From: Candidatus Saccharibacteria bacterium QS_5_54_17
GTDB lineage: Bacteria; Patescibacteriota; Saccharimonadia; QS-5-54-17
DNA length: 48,501 bases
NCBI GenBank assembly: GCA_003022365.1
Contig: PXOU01000011.1
Coordinates: forward strand, 1-48,501
Direction: 5' to 3'
Positions within the stretch are counted from its first letter, which is position 1. Every line of letters starts with the position of its first letter. The notes under the pieces were generated by a model, which worked only from the letters and a program-made list of their open reading frames with translations, was not told where the DNA came from and did no database searches. This document shows positions 46,284 through 48,501 of this stretch, in pieces. The position numbers and the translations under genes were made by a program.

Positions 46284-46937
46284 ATGAGCCGCCAAAAAAC
46301 CGCTCCGCCCAAGCGGCAAACCGTCGCCCTGGAGGCATTACGACAGGGGATGGCCGTCATCCGGAGGGGGAATAATGTCTATACCTTGCACCTGGATGGC
46401 TCCACCAAACTGCTTTCGGCCAGTCATAGTAGACACGCCGTGTGGCGGGACGCCCTGCAGGCGCTGCAATCCGAAAGCTCATCCAGCAGCGCCGGCAGCC
46501 AGTCCGCCGCCGGAACCAAAAACCTAATCCTTTATACCGACGGCGGCTCCCGCGGCAACCCGGGTCCCTCGGCCAGCGGATATGTCATTTTTAATGGTGA
46601 TGAGTCCCGGGTGCTGGAGCAGGGAGGTGAATACTTAGGTCTTATGACCAACAACCAGGCTGAATACCAGGCGGTTATACACGCCCTCCAAGCGGCCGGC
46701 AAGTTCCGACCCCGGGAGCTTACCTTCTACGTTGATAGCTTACTGGTCGTCAATCAGCTCAACGGCCAATACAAGATAAAAAGTCAAGAGATGCGCTCAC
46801 TGTATGAGACGATAAGCGATCTATCGGCCGGCTTCGCCTCGGTCGAGTTCCACCACGTCAACCGGGAACACAACCGGATGGCCGATGAAGAAGTCAATAA
46901 GATTCTCGACGCCCGGCAAGAAAAAACTGATGGATAA
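46284..46937 (+). CDS. rnhA: ribonuclease HI-like protein with N-terminal extension
   Basis: LILYTDGGSRGNPGPSASGYVI, NNQAEYQAVIHAL, YVDSLLVVNQLNG, VNREHNRMADEEVN. Confidence 0.85.
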   Translation: MSRQKTAPPKRQTVALEALRQGMAVIRRGNNVYTLHLDGSTKLLSASHSRHAVWRDALQALQSESSSSSAGSQSAAGTKNLILYTDGGSRGNPGPSASGYVIFNGDESRVLEQGGEYLGLMTNNQAEYQAVIHALQAAGKFRPRELTFYVDSLLVVNQLNGQYKIKSQEMRSLYETISDLSAGFASVEFHHVNREHNRMADEEVNKILDARQEKTDG

Positions 46938-46941
46938 AAAG

Positions 46942-46967
46942 AACCCCCACTATATATAGTGGGGGTT
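46942..46967 (-). terminator. perfect 26-nt palindrome, terminator for rnpB
   Basis: AACCCCCACTATATATAGTGGGGGTT, followed on minus strand by CTTTTT. Confidence 0.75.
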
Positions 46968-46969
46968 GG

Positions 46970-47414
46970 GGTGGGCACGCACGCCTGTAAGCCGGATTCT
47001 GTCCTTGGAGATGACTATCTATCTGGGCCCGATGTCGCCACCGGGCTCGAGCGGTTCTTTGCTATGACATCGGCCGGGCCGGCCATGGTGATGTCATATT
47101 CCTTGCAGCCGGCAGGGTTTACCCCTTCCCGATGTCGCCACCGGGAACTGTGCGCTCTTACCGCACGCTTTTCACCCTTGGTCCTACTGCTTTGCAGCGG
47201 TTACCGGTATGGTTTCTGTGGCACTTTCCCTGGGATTACTCCCGGTTGCCGTTAGCAACTGCCGTGCCCTGTGCTGTCCGGACTTTCCTCCCCGCAACTT
47301 GCCGCTGGCAACCCACCAAAGGCAGCAGGCGAAAGCGATCTTTGCTCCATATTGCCCCTTGCCGCTTGATGGGCTCCAAAAAAGCAAGGTGCGGGGTAGC
47401 CACCCAGCGTACGT
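46970..47414 (-). ncRNA. rnpB: RNase P RNA
   Basis: Minus strand GAGGAAAGTCCGGACAGCACAGGGCACGG ... GACAGAATCCGGCTTACAGGC; upstream TATAAT. Confidence 0.93.
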
Positions 47415-47462
47415 GCAAAATTTATTATAAAACAGGTAAGCAACTGGCGCCAATGAGCGAGA

Positions 47463-47745
47463 TGTCATCCTGAACTTGGTTCAGGATCTTCCTCTTCCTG
47501 TCATCCTGAATTTATTTCAGGATCCGTTGCAGAAACGATTCCGAACTAAATTCGGAATGACAAAAAGGCTTTGCATTTTCCCCACTTGCTTCTTGCTTCT
47601 TACTGCTTGCTTCCTCTTCCTGTCATCCTGAATTTAGTTCAGGATCTATTTCAGGACCGGATTCCGAAACAAGTTCGGAATGACAAAAAGGCTTTGCATT
47701 TTTCACTTGCTTCTTACTTCTTACTGCTTACTTCTTGTTCCGGCT
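47463..47745. repeat. cluster of dispersed palindromic and pyrimidine-rich repeats
   Basis: gtcatcctgaacttggttcaggatc, cttgcttcttacttcttactgcttacttcttgttcc. Confidence 0.85.
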
Positions 47746-48091
47746 ACTCCCCGGAAGCGGTTTGGACAATTTGCTCGAACACGTGGGGCTGATTAACCGC
47801 CAAGTCGGCCAGAACTTTCCGGTCCAGTTGGATGCCTGCCCGGTCAAGCGCGTTTATGAGCTGAGCATAGGAAGTGCCGTGTTGCCGGGCGGCAGCGTTG
47901 ATGCGGGAAATCCACAACCGGCGAAAGTCGCGCTTTTTGTTCCGGCGATCCCGGTATTGGTAGGCTTCGGCGCGGGTAACCGCCTGGCGTGCTCGGCGCG
48001 GGCTGGAGCGGTGGGTATGCTGCATACCCTTGGCGCGTTTTCTGACTTCCGCGTGCTGTTTATGTCTGGTGGTTCCGCTTTTGACTCTCAT
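47744..48091 (-). CDS. rplT: 50S ribosomal protein L20
   Basis: [22 protein letters not shown]...[23 protein letters not shown]. Confidence 0.97.
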   Translation of the reverse strand: MRVKSGTTRHKQHAEVRKRAKGMQHTHRSSPRRARQAVTRAEAYQYRDRRNKKRDFRRLWISRINAAARQHGTSYAQLINALDRAGIQLDRKVLADLAVNQPHVFEQIVQTASGE

Positions 48092-48142
48092 GCTGGTTCC
48101 TCCTTACAAAGTCGGATGGGCTTTGCCTCGGTGCTGCGTACG

Positions 48143-48337
48143 TTACCGCCGCAATCCCCGGCGCACGTTTTTGGCGTCACTGCTGTGGAACGGGAATTCC
48201 TTGGTGTAATTACGCTTCCGTGAATTCCGCTTTTTGGTCAACAAATGCGACCGATAGGCGTGCCGACGCCGCAGCTCACCCTTGCCGGTGACTTTGACGC
48301 GCTTATGGGCGCCCCGGTGTGTCTTCATCTTCGGCAT
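48143..48337 (-). CDS. rpmI: 50S ribosomal protein L35
   Basis: [36 protein letters not shown]. Confidence 0.96.
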   Translation of the reverse strand: MPKMKTHRGAHKRVKVTGKGELRRRHAYRSHLLTKKRNSRKRNYTKEFPFHSSDAKNVRRGLRR

Positions 48338-48501
48338 GCCGATGCTCTCTATTTATAATCACGCCCCGGCATTTTACGGACTTTGGGCGGTATATGCAAC
48401 AGGCGCAAAGTCTCACCGCAAATGCGACTACCCGTACACTTTCTCTAAGGCTACTCTAGCATGTTCGGGGTCTCGGTCGTACCATTCTTGGAACTGAGCC
48501 G

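Noticed and set aside
46959-47473. Several ORFs in both strands
   Set aside because: They overlap RNase P RNA; conserved RNA motifs explain the sequence

Overview
AT-moderate bacterial chromosome segment, probably candidate phyla radiation/Patescibacteria-like (inferred from gene content, small genes and dispersed repeats; no search was run). The centrepiece is a complete type V-A CRISPR-Cas locus: cas12a (5449-9282), cas4 (9309-9851), cas1 (9855-10817), cas2 (10814-11095), then an array of ten 36-nt repeats and nine spacers (11289-11882). Features around this locus that annotation would not explain: (i) one spacer (11576-11600) is built almost entirely from repeat sequence; (ii) a hairpin directly after cas2 has a 13-nt perfect anti-repeat in its 3' arm; (iii) a long hairpin abuts the first repeat; (iv) a decayed second array lies at about 13338-13632, beyond a PHP-domain gene, with its own abutting hairpin; (v) Cas4 lacks the usual Fe-S cysteines; (vi) a two-gene unit with a HEPN-like RNase motif lies upstream of cas12a; (vii) several short minus-strand transcription units with near-consensus promoters and intrinsic terminators flank the locus. 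The rest is mostly housekeeping (thrS, miaA, murT/gatD, rpmB, rplT, rpmI, rnpB, tRNA-Pro, a 6S-like RNA), a cluster of secreted/surface proteins (35.9-46.2 kb), and many dispersed nested palindromic repeats that cause most of the spurious ORFs in the track. All family calls are by eye.
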